From Citrobacter sedlakii NBRC 105722 (lineage in GTDB: Bacteria > Pseudomonadota > Gammaproteobacteria > Enterobacterales > Enterobacteriaceae): a DNA stretch of 64,000 bases. The notes under the pieces were generated by a model. It worked only from the letters and a program-made list of their open reading frames with translations, was not told where the DNA came from and did not search any database. A program made the translations under genes and the position numbers. The DNA is taken from positions 744,001 to 808,000 of the forward strand of contig NZ_BBNB01000001.1 in the NCBI RefSeq assembly GCF_000759835.1. The letters are read 5' to 3'. This document shows, in pieces, positions 9,873 through 21,498 of the stretch (positions are counted from its first letter, which is position 1; each line of letters begins with the position of its first letter).

Positions 9873-10709
9873 CGGTTGCCAGCCATCGGTATACCAAATG
9901 TGCAACAGGGCGTAGGAGCGCCAGGGTTTCCAGCGCTCCGCGTAGCGCCGGATCTGCGCCGACGTCATGCCCGCAAATCGCTGTTTGATCAGGTAATCAT
10001 CCGGCAAAAACACGTCTTTCGCCTGCCAGCCTCTGAGTGCGAAATAGTTCGCCGTCCAGCGTCCAATCCCCGGAAACGCCTGTAGCGCTTTCACCCCAGA
10101 CTCAATATCTTCAGGCGCGCTGGTGGGCAGTATCCCGTCACGCGCGGCCAGCGCGAGGTGAATCAGCGCCTCTGCGCGTTTAAGCGGCATTCCCAGCGCT
10201 TTCAGATCCAGCGGATCGGCGCCGGCAAGGATGTCAGGGCCGGGGAAACAGACGTAGCCTGGCGCGTCGGCCAGCGGTTCGCCATAGCGCTGCGCCACTT
10301 TTGCAGTGAGCTTTGCCGCCATCGCCACGCTGACTAACTGCCCCAGGATTGCCCGTACACCTTGCTCAAAGGCATCTACCGAACCGGGCAGGCGCAACCC
10401 CGGACGCGCCGCGCCCAGATCGCCAAGGGCCCGGATGATTTTCGTCGGCTCGCAGCCGAGATCGAACAACCGCGCCATTTTTTCCAGACAGACATCCGCT
10501 ACCGGCAGCAGCCCCCCGGTTAAGGTGACCGCCAGCGTATGCGTCCGTTCATCGGGCACCACGGTGACTATCCCCCGATGCTCCCCTACCGCCAGGCTGC
10601 GCGTATAGCGCATATCACCGACCCTTTCCACACCGCTCACCGCACGAGCGGCGAGAAAACCCAACATCCAGGACCAGTCATAAGGCGGCAGCCAGTTCAG
10701 GAAAAACAT
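9840..10709 (-). CDS. alkA: 3-methyladenine DNA glycosylase II
   Basis: Excises alkylated bases such as 3-methyladenine as part of the adaptive response. The start is taken at ATG 10709 (MFFLNWLPPYDWSW), which aligns with the E. coli N-terminus; an earlier start at 10730 is possible. The product has 289 residues. The helix-hairpin-helix FPGIGRWTANYFALRGW and the catalytic-Asp motif FLPDDYLIK are intact. The C-terminus extends about seven residues past the E. coli end, and the gene overlaps the convergent 3' end of dgcE by 33 bases. Confidence 0.96.
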   Translation of the reverse strand: MFFLNWLPPYDWSWMLGFLAARAVSGVERVGDMRYTRSLAVGEHRGIVTVVPDERTHTLAVTLTGGLLPVADVCLEKMARLFDLGCEPTKIIRALGDLGAARPGLRLPGSVDAFEQGVRAILGQLVSVAMAAKLTAKVAQRYGEPLADAPGYVCFPGPDILAGADPLDLKALGMPLKRAEALIHLALAARDGILPTSAPEDIESGVKALQAFPGIGRWTANYFALRGWQAKDVFLPDDYLIKQRFAGMTSAQIRRYAERWKPWRSYALLHIWYTDGWQPSVDGEVTGIQ

Positions 10710-10845
10710 CACCCACTCCTTTTTCTGCAAACCCTGAGCATAACCCCTATTCCATTGTTACGCCTTGCTTTCATATTCCAGTTGTCGGCGCGATGACATT
10801 TCGCTAAAGTCACGCCCCTTCTTCACTGGCATGGGGATTTATAAG

Positions 10846-12198
10846 GTGTTTATTGGCTTTGATTACGGTACCGCGAACTGCTCGGTCGCGATCATGCGCG
10901 ACGGCGCGCCGCAGTTACTGAAAATGGAAAACGACAGCACGCTGTTACCGTCAATGCTCTGCGCGCCCACACGGGAAGCCGTGAGCGAATGGCTGTTCCG
11001 CCATCACGCTGTACCAACGCCGGATGAAGAGACGCAGGCGCTGCTGCGCCGGGCGATCCGCTTCAACCGCGACGAAGATATCGAGGTTCACAGCGGCAGC
11101 GTCCAGTTCGGCCTGTCTTCGCTGGCGCAATACGTTGACGATCCGGAAGAGGTCTACTTCGTTAAGTCGCCCAAGTCTTTTTTGGGCGCCAACGGACTCA
11201 AACCACAGCAGGTTGCGCTGTTTGAAGATTTGGTTTGCGCCATGATGCTGCACATCCGAAATCAGGCGCAACATCAGCTTGCCGACGCGATTACCCAGGC
11301 CGTCATCGGTCGCCCGATCAACTTTCAGGGGCTGGGCGGTGACGAAGCCAACCGTCAGGCGCAGGGCATTCTGCAGCGGGCCGCTACCCGCGCCGGATTC
11401 CAGGATGTGGTCTTTCAGTACGAGCCGGTCGCGGCAGGGCTGGATTATGAAGCCACCCTGCAGGAAGAAAAACGCGTACTGGTCGTGGACATCGGCGGCG
11501 GAACCACCGACTGTTCGCTGCTGCTGATGGGCCCCCAATGGCATCATCGCGCCGACCGTGGTTCCAGCCTGCTCGGACACAGCGGCTGCCGCGTTGGCGG
11601 CAACGACCTCGACATCGCGCTGGCGTTCAAAAACCTGATGCCGCTACTCGGCATGGGCGGCGAGACCGAAAAAGGCATTGCCCTGCCGGTGCTGCCGTGG
11701 TGGAACGCCGTGGCCATCAACGACGTTCCGGCGCAGAGCGATTTTTACAGCAGTGCCAACGGTCGCCTGTTGGACACGCTGGTACGCGATGCCCGCGAAC
11801 CGGAAAAAGTGGCGTTGCTGGTGAAAGTCTGGCGTCAGCGGCTGAGCCATCGTCTGGCGCGCCGCGCAGAGGAGTGCAAAATCGCCCTTTCCGACCAGTC
11901 AGAATTTACCGCCACACTGCCGTTTATCAGCGATGAACTGGCGACCGCCATCAGCCAGCAGGGGCTTGAAACAGCGCTGGATCAACCGTTAACGCGCATT
12001 CTGGAACAGGTGCGACTGGCGCTGGATAACGCTCAGGAGAAACCGGATGTGATCTACCTGACCGGCGGCAGCGCCCGCTCGCCGCTGATTAAAAAAGCGC
12101 TGGCGAGGCAATTGCCGGGCATTCCGATTGCCGGCGGCGATGACTTTGGTTCGGTGACCGCCGGACTGGCGCGCTGGGCGGAAGTTGTTTTCCGCTAA
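10846..12198 (+). CDS. yegD: YegD, Hsp70-like actin-fold ATPase
   Basis: A DnaK-related protein consisting of the nucleotide-binding domain alone. From the GTG at 10846 it has 450 residues, the E. coli length, with GGGGA eight bases ahead. Starts at 10831 (ATG) or 10765 (TTG) would add unconserved residues. The phosphate loops are clear: FIGFDYGTANCSV at the N-terminus, VVDIGGGTTDCS near residue 211 and YLTGGSARSPLI near residue 403. There is no substrate-binding domain, so classical chaperone activity is not expected and its role is unknown. It stands alone, with the Sib RNA locus directly downstream. Confidence 0.93.
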   Translation: MFIGFDYGTANCSVAIMRDGAPQLLKMENDSTLLPSMLCAPTREAVSEWLFRHHAVPTPDEETQALLRRAIRFNRDEDIEVHSGSVQFGLSSLAQYVDDPEEVYFVKSPKSFLGANGLKPQQVALFEDLVCAMMLHIRNQAQHQLADAITQAVIGRPINFQGLGGDEANRQAQGILQRAATRAGFQDVVFQYEPVAAGLDYEATLQEEKRVLVVDIGGGTTDCSLLLMGPQWHHRADRGSSLLGHSGCRVGGNDLDIALAFKNLMPLLGMGGETEKGIALPVLPWWNAVAINDVPAQSDFYSSANGRLLDTLVRDAREPEKVALLVKVWRQRLSHRLARRAEECKIALSDQSEFTATLPFISDELATAISQQGLETALDQPLTRILEQVRLALDNAQEKPDVIYLTGGSARSPLIKKALARQLPGIPIAGGDDFGSVTAGLARWAEVVFR

Positions 12199-12356
12199 CC
12201 GCCTCGCAGGCTGCAAGCAAACGCATTGACATGAGCGTTGGTGTGGCTTAGTTTCAGGAGTAAGGGTAAGGGAGGGTCGCCCCTCCCCCTGGTGTCTGAG
12301 TAAGCCTGGAAGCTCATGACTAAGAATCTCACCAGTATGATGACTGACTTCATCAT
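12195..12356 (-). pseudogene. Ibs-type toxin frame, apparently decayed
   Basis: Opposite the Sib RNA, a frame starting ATG-ATG at 12356 behind AAGGAAAGGG encodes 19 residues in register with the Ibs toxins: MMKSVIILVRFLVMSFQAY (12300-12356). Two things look wrong. An Arg sits at position 10 inside the hydrophobic helix that Ibs needs to insert in the membrane. The stop codon expected after Tyr19 is TCA instead, so translation runs on for 34 more polar residues to 12195, to a 53-residue product. Decay is inferred from comparison with E. coli Ibs sequences; a divergent working variant cannot be excluded. Confidence 0.65.
12226..12254 (+). promoter_or_regulatory. Promoter of the Sib-type antisense RNA
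   Basis: A perfect -35 box TTGACA at 12226-12231 and a -10-like TAGTTT at 12249-12254, with 17-base spacing. They lie just downstream of yegD and point into the Sib RNA, so transcription should start near 12261, where the conserved TAAGGGTAAGGGAGG of this RNA family begins. Confidence 0.65.
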
Positions 12357-12404
12357 AACCCTTTCCTTATTCTGGCCCCTTCCTCGGGAGGGGCTTTCCC
12401 TTTT
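12258..12404 (+). ncRNA. Sib (QUAD) antisense RNA of a type I toxin-antitoxin pair
   Basis: A sequence of the Sib family (SibA-E, formerly QUAD). It has the purine-rich start GGGTAAGGGAGG with a 5' hairpin (GGGAGGG/CCCTCCC, near 12270-12288) and a middle part antisense to an Ibs reading frame. It ends in a GC hairpin, GCCCCT at 12375-12380 pairing with AGGGGC at 12389-12394, followed by a pyrimidine tail. E. coli has sibA and sibB at the same place upstream of mdtA; here only one copy is present. Known Sib RNAs repress the tiny Ibs membrane toxins encoded opposite. The 5' end is estimated from the promoter. Confidence 0.82.
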
Positions 12405-12564
12405 CAGCGTCATGCTGAAATCCGTGGCTTACTTCCTTCATCGCCTTGCCGCCACTCTAATGCCATTTTCCGCCAGCGCTTTTTTCGTTATCGATTGTTG
12501 CGTAACGTCTCGCAAAGCGCGCCGCCATTAGGATGAATCCGTACCGGGTTTCATAATTCCTCCA

Positions 12565-12582
12565 TTTTTCTCCCTTGATGGC
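12565..12582 (+). promoter_or_regulatory. BaeR box upstream of mdtA
   Basis: TTTTTCTCCCTTGATGGC matches the reported BaeR consensus TTTTTCTCCATNATTGGC at 14 of 17 specified positions, including the TTTTTCTCC half and the terminal GGC. It lies about 55 bases before the mdtA start, as in E. coli. It should let phosphorylated BaeR, encoded at the end of this operon, activate the operon under envelope stress. Confidence 0.75.
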
Positions 12583-12635
12583 TGTCTAAACTAGTATCAT
12601 TCCGTGAAACGTTTCAGGATGAGAAACTCATAACG

Positions 12636-13883
12636 ATGAAAGGCAGTAACAAATCCCGCTGGGTGATAGCTCTCGCGGTGGTCGTGGCGGCCATCGCCGC
12701 AGTCTGGTTCTGGCAAAACCATAGCGAGCCGCAGAGCGCGGCCCCGGGCGCGACCGGGCAGGCGAAAGCGCCTGCGGGCGCGGGTCGTCGCGGGATGCGC
12801 GCCGGTCCGCTGGCGCCCGTACAGGCGGCGACCGCCGTAGAACAGGCGGTGCCGTGTTATCTCAGCGGATTAGGAACGATTACCGCCGCCAATACCGTGA
12901 CGGTGCGCAGTCGCGTCGACGGGCAGCTACTGGCGCTGCACTTCGAAGAAGGCCAACAGGTCAAAGCGGGCGACCTGCTCGCTGAAATCGACCCCAGCCA
13001 GTTTAAAGTCGCGCTGGCACAGGCGCAGGGCCAACTGGCGAAAGATAAAGCGACGCTGGCGAACGCCCGCCGCGATCTGGCCCGTTACCAGCAACTGGTC
13101 AAAAGCAACTTAGTTTCTCGCCAGGAGCTGGACGCACAACAGGCGCTGGTCAGTGAAACCGAAGGCACGATTAAAGCCGATGAAGCCAGCGTTGCCAGCG
13201 CGCAATTGCAGCTTGACTGGAGCCGCATCACCGCGCCAGTGGACGGTCGCGTGGGGCTGAAACAGGTGGATGTGGGGAACCAGATTTCCAGCGGCGACAC
13301 CACAGGTATTGTGGTGATCACCCAGACGCATCCGATCGATCTCATTTTTACCCTGCCGGAAAGCGATATCGCCACGGTGATGCAGGCGAAAAAAACCGGT
13401 AAGCCGCTGGTGGTGGAAGCCTGGGATCGCACCAACGCGCAGAAGCTGAGCGAAGGCGTGCTGCTGAGCCTCGACAATCAGATTGACCCCACCACCGGCA
13501 CCATCAAAGTGAAAGCCCGCTTCACGAACCAGGATGACACGCTGTTCCCCAATCAGTTTGTTAACGCGAGAATGCTGGTGGATACCGAACAGAACGCGGT
13601 GGTTATACCCACCGCCGCCCTGCAGATGGGCAACGAAGGTCACTTTGTCTGGGTGTTAAATGACGAAAACAAAGTCAGTAAGCATCGGGTACAAACCGGT
13701 ATTCAGGACAGCCAGAAGGTGGTGATCAGCGCCGGGATTTCCGCTGGCGACCGCGTGGTTACCGACGGTATTGACCGTCTTACCGAAGGGGCGAAAGTGG
13801 AGGTGGTGGAAGCGCAAAGCGCCACCGCGCCTGACGCAAAAGCCACCGCGCGCGAATACGCTAAGAAAGGAGCGCGCTCCTGA
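12636..13883 (+). CDS. mdtA: MdtA, periplasmic adaptor of the MdtABC efflux pump
   Basis: Membrane-fusion (HlyD-family) subunit linking the MdtB/MdtC pump to TolC. It has 415 residues, as in E. coli, with an N-terminal anchor (about 9-27), a variable Ala/Gly-rich linker, lipoyl and hairpin segments ([20 protein letters not shown] to about residue 180) and beta-barrel and membrane-proximal domains. It begins the six-gene mdtABCD-baeSR operon, and its TGA overlaps the mdtB ATG by one base. A BaeR box lies just upstream. Confidence 0.97.
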   Translation: MKGSNKSRWVIALAVVVAAIAAVWFWQNHSEPQSAAPGATGQAKAPAGAGRRGMRAGPLAPVQAATAVEQAVPCYLSGLGTITAANTVTVRSRVDGQLLALHFEEGQQVKAGDLLAEIDPSQFKVALAQAQGQLAKDKATLANARRDLARYQQLVKSNLVSRQELDAQQALVSETEGTIKADEASVASAQLQLDWSRITAPVDGRVGLKQVDVGNQISSGDTTGIVVITQTHPIDLIFTLPESDIATVMQAKKTGKPLVVEAWDRTNAQKLSEGVLLSLDNQIDPTTGTIKVKARFTNQDDTLFPNQFVNARMLVDTEQNAVVIPTAALQMGNEGHFVWVLNDENKVSKHRVQTGIQDSQKVVISAGISAGDRVVTDGIDRLTEGAKVEVVEAQSATAPDAKATAREYAKKGARS

Positions 13884-16800
13884 TGCAGGTATTACCTCCA
13901 GGCAGCACCGGCGGCCCGTCGCGTCTGTTTATTATGCGTCCTGTCGCCACCACCCTGCTGATGGTGGCGATACTGCTGGCCGGGATCATCGGCTATCGTT
14001 TTCTGCCCGTCTCCGCACTGCCGGAGGTGGACTATCCAACCATTCAGGTGGTCACGCTCTATCCCGGCGCCAGTCCGGATGTGATGACCTCCGCTGTCAC
14101 CGCCCCGTTGGAACGCCAGTTCGGCCAGATGTCCGGCCTCAAGCAAATGTCGTCGCAAAGTTCCGGCGGCGCTTCGGTGGTCACGCTTCAGTTCCAGCTC
14201 ACCCTGCCGCTGGACGTGGCCGAACAGGAGGTGCAGGCGGCGATTAACGCGGCGACCAACCTGCTGCCAAACGATCTGCCGAACCCACCAGTGTACAGCA
14301 AAGTCAACCCGGCGGATCCGCCCATCATGACGCTTGCCGTCACCTCCAGCGCCATGCCGATGACGCAGGTTGAAGATATGGTGGAAACGCGCGTCGCGCA
14401 GAAAATTTCCCAGGTATCCGGCGTCGGTCTGGTGACCCTCTCCGGCGGGCAGCGTCCGGCGGTGCGGGTGAAGCTCAACGCCCAGGCGATCGCCGCGTTG
14501 GGACTGACCAGCGAAACGGTACGCAACGCCATCACCGGCGCCAACGTTAACTCGGCGAAGGGGAGCCTTGACGGCCCGACTCGTGCGGTGACGCTCTCTG
14601 CCAACGACCAGATGCAGTCCGCCGAGGAATACCGTCAACTGATCATCGCCTATCAAAACGGCGCGCCGGTGCGGCTGGGCGATGTCGCTACCGTCGAACA
14701 AGGGGCGGAGAATAGCTGGCTCGGCGCCTGGGCCAATAAAGAACAGGCGATTGTGATGAACGTTCAGCGCCAGCCCGGCGCCAATATCATCGCGACCGCC
14801 GACAGCATTCAACAGATGCTGCCGCAACTGAAAGAAAGCCTGCCGAAGTCGGTAAACGTGACGGTGCTGTCCGACCGCACCACGAACATTCGCGCTTCGG
14901 TCAGCGACACCCAGTTTGAACTGATGCTGGCGATCGCGCTGGTCGTGATGATTATTTATCTTTTCCTGCGTAACGTTCCCGCCACCATTATTCCCGGCGT
15001 CGCCGTTCCGCTGTCGCTGGTGGGCACCTTCGCGGTGATGGTGTTTCTGGATTTCTCGATCAATAACCTGACGCTGATGGCGCTGACCATCGCGACCGGT
15101 TTTGTGGTCGACGACGCCATCGTGGTGATTGAGAATATTTCGCGTTATATCGAAAAGGGCGAAAAACCGCTGGCCGCCGCACTGAAAGGGGCGGGCGAAA
15201 TCGGTTTTACCATTATCTCCCTCACCCTCTCGCTGATTGCGGTACTGATTCCGCTGCTGTTTATGGGCGATATCGTTGGACGCCTGTTTCGCGAGTTTGC
15301 CGTCACGCTGGCGGTGGCAATACTTATTTCTGCCGTGGTGTCGCTTACCCTGACGCCGATGATGTGCGCCCGAATGCTGAGCCAGGCATCCTTGCGCAAG
15401 CAAAATCGCTTTTCCCGGGCCTCGGAACGTCTGTTTGAGCGGGTGATCGCCGGGTATGGCCGCTGGCTGGCGAAAGTGCTTAACCACCCGTGGTTGACGC
15501 TCAGCGTGGCGTTAGGCACGCTGCTGTTAAGCGTGGTGCTGTGGGTGGTCATCCCGAAAGGCTTCTTCCCTGTGCAGGATAACGGCATTATTCAGGGCAC
15601 CCTGCAGGCGCCGCAGTCCAGCTCGTTTGTCAGCATGGCGCAGCGTCAGCGGCAGGTGTCCGACGTGATCCTCAAAGACCCGGCGGTGGAGAGCTTAACG
15701 GCGTTTGTTGGCGTCGATGGCACTAACCCGTCGCTGAACAGCGCGCGGCTGCAAATCAACCTGAAGCCGCTCGACGATCGTGACGATCGGGTGCAGAAGG
15801 TGATCGCCCGTCTGCAGGAGGCGGTGGCGCGTGTTCCCGGCGTTAACCTCTATCTTCAGCCGACGCAGGATCTGACCATCGACACCCAGGTGAGCCGCAC
15901 CCAGTATCAGTTTACGCTTCAGGCCACGTCACTGGACGCCCTCAGCGCCTGGGTGCCTAAGTTGATGGACAAACTGCAGCAGTTGCCTCAGCTTTCCGAT
16001 GTCAGCAGCGACTGGCAGGACAAGGGTCTGGTGGCGTATGTGAAGGTCGATCGCGACAGCGCCAGCCGGTTAGGCATCAGCATGGCGGATGTCGATAACG
16101 CCCTGTATAACGCTTTTGGCCAGCGGCTGATTTCAACGATTTATACCCAGGCTAATCAGTACCGCGTGGTCCTGGAGCATAATACCGAAAGCACGCCAGG
16201 ACTGGCGGCGCTGGACACCATTCGCCTGACCAGCAGCGACGGCGGCATCGTGCCGCTGAGCGCTATCGCCAGCGTTGAACAGCGCTTTGCGCCGCTCTCC
16301 ATTAACCATCTGGATCAGTTTCCGGTCGCCACCCTGTCGTTTAACGTCCCGGACGGCTATTCGCTGGGCGATGCGGTGCAGGCGATTCTCGACGCGGAAA
16401 AAACGCTTAATCTGCCAGTGGACATCACCACCCAGTTCCAGGGAAGCACCCTCGCCTTCCAGGCTGCGCTGGGCAGTACGGTGTGGCTGATTGTCGCGGC
16501 GGTGGTGGCGATGTACATCGTGCTCGGCGTGCTGTACGAGAGCTTTATTCATCCGATCACCATCCTGTCCACCCTGCCAACCGCTGGCGTCGGCGCGCTG
16601 CTGGCGCTAATGATCGCCGGAAGCGAACTGGATGTAATAGCGATCATCGGCATCATTTTGCTGATCGGCATCGTCAAGAAAAACGCCATCATGATGATCG
16701 ACTTTGCCCTTGCCGCCGAACGCGAACAGGGCATGGCGCCGCGCGACGCGATTTATCAGGCCTGCCTGCTGCGTTTTCGCCCGATCCTGATGACCACCCT

Positions 16801-17005
16801 TGCCGCGCTGCTGGGCGCTCTGCCGCTGATGCTCAGCACCGGCGTTGGCGCAGAGCTGCGCCGTCCGCTGGGGATTGGCATGGTCGGCGGTCTGCTGGTG
16901 AGCCAGGTGCTGACGTTGTTTACCACGCCGGTTATTTATCTGCTGTTTGATCGGCTGTCGCTGTACGTAAAAAGCCGCTTCCCCCGTCAGGATGAGGAAG
17001 CGTAA
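13883..17005 (+). CDS. mdtB: MdtB, RND efflux transporter subunit
   Basis: An inner-membrane RND drug/proton antiporter subunit that assembles with MdtC as a heterotrimer. Known substrates of the E. coli pump include novobiocin and bile salts. It has 1040 residues, the expected length, with 12 transmembrane segments in the usual two repeats. The TM4 proton-relay pair is present as Asp410-Asp411 in [18 protein letters not shown]. The start overlaps the mdtA stop by one base, and mdtC begins directly after the stop. Confidence 0.97.
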   Translation: MQVLPPGSTGGPSRLFIMRPVATTLLMVAILLAGIIGYRFLPVSALPEVDYPTIQVVTLYPGASPDVMTSAVTAPLERQFGQMSGLKQMSSQSSGGASVVTLQFQLTLPLDVAEQEVQAAINAATNLLPNDLPNPPVYSKVNPADPPIMTLAVTSSAMPMTQVEDMVETRVAQKISQVSGVGLVTLSGGQRPAVRVKLNAQAIAALGLTSETVRNAITGANVNSAKGSLDGPTRAVTLSANDQMQSAEEYRQLIIAYQNGAPVRLGDVATVEQGAENSWLGAWANKEQAIVMNVQRQPGANIIATADSIQQMLPQLKESLPKSVNVTVLSDRTTNIRASVSDTQFELMLAIALVVMIIYLFLRNVPATIIPGVAVPLSLVGTFAVMVFLDFSINNLTLMALTIATGFVVDDAIVVIENISRYIEKGEKPLAAALKGAGEIGFTIISLTLSLIAVLIPLLFMGDIVGRLFREFAVTLAVAILISAVVSLTLTPMMCARMLSQASLRKQNRFSRASERLFERVIAGYGRWLAKVLNHPWLTLSVALGTLLLSVVLWVVIPKGFFPVQDNGIIQGTLQAPQSSSFVSMAQRQRQVSDVILKDPAVESLTAFVGVDGTNPSLNSARLQINLKPLDDRDDRVQKVIARLQEAVARVPGVNLYLQPTQDLTIDTQVSRTQYQFTLQATSLDALSAWVPKLMDKLQQLPQLSDVSSDWQDKGLVAYVKVDRDSASRLGISMADVDNALYNAFGQRLISTIYTQANQYRVVLEHNTESTPGLAALDTIRLTSSDGGIVPLSAIASVEQRFAPLSINHLDQFPVATLSFNVPDGYSLGDAVQAILDAEKTLNLPVDITTQFQGSTLAFQAALGSTVWLIVAAVVAMYIVLGVLYESFIHPITILSTLPTAGVGALLALMIAGSELDVIAIIGIILLIGIVKKNAIMMIDFALAAEREQGMAPRDAIYQACLLRFRPILMTTLAALLGALPLMLSTGVGAELRRPLGIGMVGGLLVSQVLTLFTTPVIYLLFDRLSLYVKSRFPRQDEEA

Positions 17006-20000
17006 ATGAAATTTTTCGCCCTGTTCATCTATCGCCCGGTGGCGACGATTTTGATTTCCGTCGCCATTACCTTGTGCGGCGTGTTGGGGTTTCGTCTGCT
17101 GCCCGTCGCCCCGCTGCCGCAGGTGGATTTTCCCGTGATTATGGTCAGCGCCTCGCTACCGGGCGCGTCGCCGGAAACCATGGCGTCGTCGGTGGCGACG
17201 CCGCTGGAGCGATCGCTGGGTCGCATCGCCGGCGTCAGCGAAATGACCTCAAGCAGTTCGCTTGGCAGCACGCGGATCATTCTGCAGTTTAATTTTGATC
17301 GCGACATTAACGGTGCGGCGCGCGACGTACAGGCGGCGATCAATGCCGCGCAAAGCCTGCTGCCCAGCGGGATGCCGAGCCGCCCCACCTACCGTAAAGC
17401 CAACCCGTCCGATGCGCCGATCATGATCCTGACGCTCACCTCGGACACGTATTCGCAGGGCGAGCTGTATGACTTCGCCTCCACGCAGCTGGCGCAGACT
17501 ATCGCGCAGATCGACGGCGTCGGGGATGTTGACGTGGGCGGCAGTTCGCTGCCCGCCGTGCGCGTGGGATTAAATCCGCAGGCGCTGTTTAATCAGGGCG
17601 TGTCGCTTGACGACGTGCGCACCGCCATCAGCGATGCCAACGTGCGAAAACCGCAGGGCGCGCTGGAGGACGCCAGCCATCGCTGGCAGATCCAGACCAA
17701 CGACGAACTGAAAACCGCAACAGACTATCAGCCGCTGGTGATCCACTATAACAACGGCGGCGCGGTACGCCTGGGGGACGTCGCAACGGTGACCGACGCG
17801 GTGCAGGACGTGCGCAACGCCGGGATGACCAACGCTAAACCGGCTATTTTGCTGATGATCCGCAAGCTGCCGGAAGCCAATATTATCCAGACGGTCGACA
17901 GCATTCGGGCAAAGCTGCCGGAGCTACAGTCCACCATTCCGGCGGCAATCGATCTGCAAATCGCCCAGGACCGCTCTCCCACCATCCGCGCCTCACTGGA
18001 AGAAGTCGAGCAGACGCTGGTGATTTCCGTCGCGCTGGTGATTCTGGTGGTCTTTTTGTTCCTGCGCTCCGGGCGGGCAACGCTGATCCCCGCCGTGGCG
18101 GTACCCGTTTCGCTGATAGGCACCTTCGCCGCGATGTATCTCTGCGGCTTTAGCCTGAACAACCTGTCTCTGATGGCCCTGACGATTGCTACCGGCTTTG
18201 TCGTCGATGACGCCATCGTCGTGCTGGAAAATATCTCGCGTCATCTGGAAGCAGGGATGAAACCGTTGCAGGCGGCGCTGCAGGGAACGCGCGAGGTGGG
18301 CTTTACCGTCCTCTCGATGAGCCTGTCGCTGGTGGCGGTGTTTTTACCGCTGCTGCTGATGGGCGGCTTACCGGGACGCCTGCTGCGCGAATTTGCCGTC
18401 ACGCTGTCGGTCGCCATTGGCATTTCGCTGCTGGTGTCCCTGACGCTGACGCCGATGATGTGCGGCTGGATGCTGAAATCCAGCAAACCGCGCGAACAAA
18501 AACGGCTGCGCGGCTTTGGCCGGATGCTGGTTGCCCTGCAGCAGGGATACGGCAAATCGCTAAAATGGGTATTGAATCATACCCGCCTGGTGGGCGTGGT
18601 GCTGCTCGGCACCATTGCCCTTAACGTCTGGCTGTATATTTCGATTCCGAAAACCTTTTTTCCGGAACAGGATACCGGCGTGCTGATGGGCGGGATCCAG
18701 GCCGACCAGAGTATCTCCTTCCAGGCAATGCGCGGGAAACTCCAGGATTTCATGAAGATCATTCGTGACGACCCAGCCGTGGATAATGTTACGGGTTTCA
18801 CCGGCGGTTCGCGCGTTAACAGCGGGATGATGTTCATTACCCTAAAACCTCGCGGCGAGCGTAATGAAACGGCGCAGCAGGTGATTGACCGCCTGCGCGT
18901 GAAGCTGGCAAAAGAGCCGGGAGCAAACCTGTTCCTGATGGCGGTGCAGGATATTCGTGTCGGCGGACGCCAGTCGAACGCCAGCTATCAGTACACGCTG
19001 CTGTCGGACGATCTGGCCGCCCTGCGGGAATGGGAGCCGAAGATCCGTAAAGCGCTGGCAGCCCTGCCCCAACTGGCGGATGTCAACTCGGATCAACAGG
19101 ATAACGGCGCCGAGATGAATCTGGTTTACGATCGCGAAACCATGTCGCGCCTCGGTATCGACGTGCAGGCGGCGAATAGCCTGTTGAACAACGCCTTTGG
19201 CCAGCGGCAAATCTCCACCATTTACCAGCCGATGAACCAGTACAAAGTGGTGATGGAAGTCGATCCGCGCTATACCCAGGACATCAGCGCGCTGGAGAAA
19301 ATGTTCGTGATAAACAGCGATGGCAAGGCAATTCCGCTCTCCTATTTCGCTAAATGGCGACCGGCTAACGCGCCGCTGTCGGTGAATCATCAGGGGCTGT
19401 CTGCGGCCTCGACCGTTTCCTTCAACCTGCCGACCGGTTCGTCGCTGTCTGAGGCCAGCGAGGCTATCACCCGCGCGATGACCCAGCTTGGCGTGCCGTC
19501 GACCGTACGCGGCAGTTTCGCCGGCACCGCGCAGGTGTTCCAGGAAACCATGAATTCACAGGTGATCCTGATTATCGCCGCCATTGCCACGGTTTATATC
19601 GTGCTCGGAATATTGTATGAAAGCTATGTTCACCCGCTCACGATTCTCTCCACCCTGCCTTCAGCGGGCGTTGGGGCATTGCTGGCGCTGGAAATTTTCA
19701 ACGCCCCGTTCAGCCTGATTGCGCTGATTGGCATCATGCTGTTAATTGGTATTGTAAAGAAAAATGCCATTATGATGGTCGACTTTGCGCTGGAAGCGCA
19801 AAGACAGGGTAACCTCAGCCCGCAGGAAGCGATTTTCCAGGCCTGTCTGCTGCGTTTTCGCCCGATAATGATGACCACGCTGGCCGCGTTATTTGGCGCG
19901 CTGCCGCTGGTACTTTCCGGCGGCGACGGCTCCGAACTGCGCCAGCCGCTGGGGATCACCATTGTCGGCGGTCTGGTGATGAGCCAGCTGTTAACGCTCT

Positions 20001-20086
20001 ATACCACACCGGTGGTGTATCTCTTTTTCGACCGCCTGCGGCTGCGTTTTTCCCGGAATAAAGGTGACCCGATAACTGACCTATGA
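17006..20086 (+). CDS. mdtC: MdtC, RND efflux transporter subunit
   Basis: The second RND subunit of the MdtABC pump, 1026 residues. The TM4 proton-relay aspartates are Asp401-Asp402 ([19 protein letters not shown]). The sequence is very close to E. coli MdtC except in the last about ten residues, which here read [10 protein letters not shown]. The ATG follows the mdtB stop without a gap, and the stop overlaps mdtD by four bases (ATGA), consistent with translational coupling. Confidence 0.97.
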   Translation: MKFFALFIYRPVATILISVAITLCGVLGFRLLPVAPLPQVDFPVIMVSASLPGASPETMASSVATPLERSLGRIAGVSEMTSSSSLGSTRIILQFNFDRDINGAARDVQAAINAAQSLLPSGMPSRPTYRKANPSDAPIMILTLTSDTYSQGELYDFASTQLAQTIAQIDGVGDVDVGGSSLPAVRVGLNPQALFNQGVSLDDVRTAISDANVRKPQGALEDASHRWQIQTNDELKTATDYQPLVIHYNNGGAVRLGDVATVTDAVQDVRNAGMTNAKPAILLMIRKLPEANIIQTVDSIRAKLPELQSTIPAAIDLQIAQDRSPTIRASLEEVEQTLVISVALVILVVFLFLRSGRATLIPAVAVPVSLIGTFAAMYLCGFSLNNLSLMALTIATGFVVDDAIVVLENISRHLEAGMKPLQAALQGTREVGFTVLSMSLSLVAVFLPLLLMGGLPGRLLREFAVTLSVAIGISLLVSLTLTPMMCGWMLKSSKPREQKRLRGFGRMLVALQQGYGKSLKWVLNHTRLVGVVLLGTIALNVWLYISIPKTFFPEQDTGVLMGGIQADQSISFQAMRGKLQDFMKIIRDDPAVDNVTGFTGGSRVNSGMMFITLKPRGERNETAQQVIDRLRVKLAKEPGANLFLMAVQDIRVGGRQSNASYQYTLLSDDLAALREWEPKIRKALAALPQLADVNSDQQDNGAEMNLVYDRETMSRLGIDVQAANSLLNNAFGQRQISTIYQPMNQYKVVMEVDPRYTQDISALEKMFVINSDGKAIPLSYFAKWRPANAPLSVNHQGLSAASTVSFNLPTGSSLSEASEAITRAMTQLGVPSTVRGSFAGTAQVFQETMNSQVILIIAAIATVYIVLGILYESYVHPLTILSTLPSAGVGALLALEIFNAPFSLIALIGIMLLIGIVKKNAIMMVDFALEAQRQGNLSPQEAIFQACLLRFRPIMMTTLAALFGALPLVLSGGDGSELRQPLGITIVGGLVMSQLLTLYTTPVVYLFFDRLRLRFSRNKGDPITDL

Positions 20087-21498
20087 CAGAACTTCCTAAC
20101 AGCACCCGCTGGCAACTGTGGATTGTGGCCTTCGGCTTTTTTATGCAGTCGCTGGATACCACCATCGTGAATACCGCGCTTCCCTCGATGGCAACAAGCC
20201 TCGGGGAAAGCCCGCTTCACATGCATAGGGTGATTGTGTCATATGTACTGACCGTGGCGGTGATGCTCCCCGCCAGCGGCTGGCTGGCGGATCGGGTGGG
20301 CGTGCGGAATATCTTTTTTACGGCGATTACGCTGTTTACGCTGGGCTCGCTGTTCTGCGCGTGGTCCAGCACGCTAAATGAACTGGTGATGGCGCGCGTA
20401 TTACAGGGCGTGGGCGGCGCAATGATGGTGCCGGTTGGCAGGCTGACGGTGATGAAGATCGTTCCGCGCGCGCAGTACATGGCGGCGATGACTTTCGTCA
20501 CGCTGCCGGGTCAGGTCGGTCCGCTGCTGGGGCCCGCGCTGGGCGGGATCCTCGTGGAATACGCCTCCTGGCACTGGATCTTTCTGATTAATCTGCCGGT
20601 GGGCATCGTCGGCGCCATTGCCACGCTGATGCTGATGCCCAACTACACCCTGCAAACCCGGCGTTTCGACCTGTCGGGTTTTCTGCTGCTGGCCGCCGGC
20701 ATGGCGCTGCTGACCATTGCGCTGGACGGCAGCAAAGAGACGGGAATGACTCACTTCGCCCTCGGCGCGCTGGTGGTATGCGGCATCGCGCCGATTATGC
20801 TGTACCTCAACCATGCCAGAAACAATCCACGCGCCCTGTTCAGCCTGACCCTGTTTCACACGCCGACCTTTTCGCTCGGTTTGCTGGGCAGCTTTGCCGG
20901 ACGCATCGGCAGCGGTATGCTGCCCTTTATGACCCCGGTCTTTTTGCAGATTGGCCTTGGCTTCTCGCCGTTTCACGCCGGGCTGATGATGATCCCGATG
21001 GTCCTTGGCAGCATGGGCATGAAGCGCATTGTGGTGCAGGTGGTTAACCGCTTTGGCTATCGTCGGGTGCTGGTATGCACCACGCTGGGGCTCGCAGGCG
21101 TAACGCTGCTGTTTATGTCCGCCGCCCTGCTGGGCTGGTACTACGTGCTGCCGTTTGTCCTGCTGTTGCAGGGGATGATTAACTCGACGCGTTTCTCATC
21201 CATGAACACCCTGACGCTGAAAGATCTGCCGGATGAGCTGGCCAGCAGCGGCAACAGTTTATTGTCGATGATTATGCAACTGTCGATGAGTATCGGCGTA
21301 ACCGTGGCTGGCCTGCTGTTGGGTATGTTCGGACAGCAGCACATCACCGCCGACAGCGGCGCAACCCACACCGTTTTTATATACACCTGGCTTTGCATGG
21401 CGGTGATCATCGCTCTGCCCGCCGTTGTCTTTGCCCGTGTCCCCCATGACACGCATAAAAATGTCGTCATTGCGCGGCGCAAAAGGAGAACCAGATGA
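20083..21498 (+). CDS. mdtD: MdtD, major facilitator superfamily transporter
   Basis: 471 residues, as in E. coli MdtD (YegB), of the DHA2 drug:H+ antiporter family with about 13-14 transmembrane helices. The MFS motif LADRVGVRN follows the second helix, and the family motif C region ([19 protein letters not shown]) is clear. Despite the name, E. coli MdtD is dispensable for drug resistance by this operon and has been connected with citrate/iron export, so the substrate is uncertain. Four-base overlaps with mdtC and baeS place it inside the operon. Confidence 0.95.
   Translation: MTELPNSTRWQLWIVAFGFFMQSLDTTIVNTALPSMATSLGESPLHMHRVIVSYVLTVAVMLPASGWLADRVGVRNIFFTAITLFTLGSLFCAWSSTLNELVMARVLQGVGGAMMVPVGRLTVMKIVPRAQYMAAMTFVTLPGQVGPLLGPALGGILVEYASWHWIFLINLPVGIVGAIATLMLMPNYTLQTRRFDLSGFLLLAAGMALLTIALDGSKETGMTHFALGALVVCGIAPIMLYLNHARNNPRALFSLTLFHTPTFSLGLLGSFAGRIGSGMLPFMTPVFLQIGLGFSPFHAGLMMIPMVLGSMGMKRIVVQVVNRFGYRRVLVCTTLGLAGVTLLFMSAALLGWYYVLPFVLLLQGMINSTRFSSMNTLTLKDLPDELASSGNSLLSMIMQLSMSIGVTVAGLLLGMFGQQHITADSGATHTVFIYTWLCMAVIIALPAVVFARVPHDTHKNVVIARRKRRTR

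Noticed and set aside
13892-15487. 531-codon open frame on minus, antisense to mdtB
   Set aside because: It is His/Arg/Gln-rich, has no motif, and lies wholly opposite a well-conserved RND gene. Long antisense frames are expected in GC-rich coding DNA.
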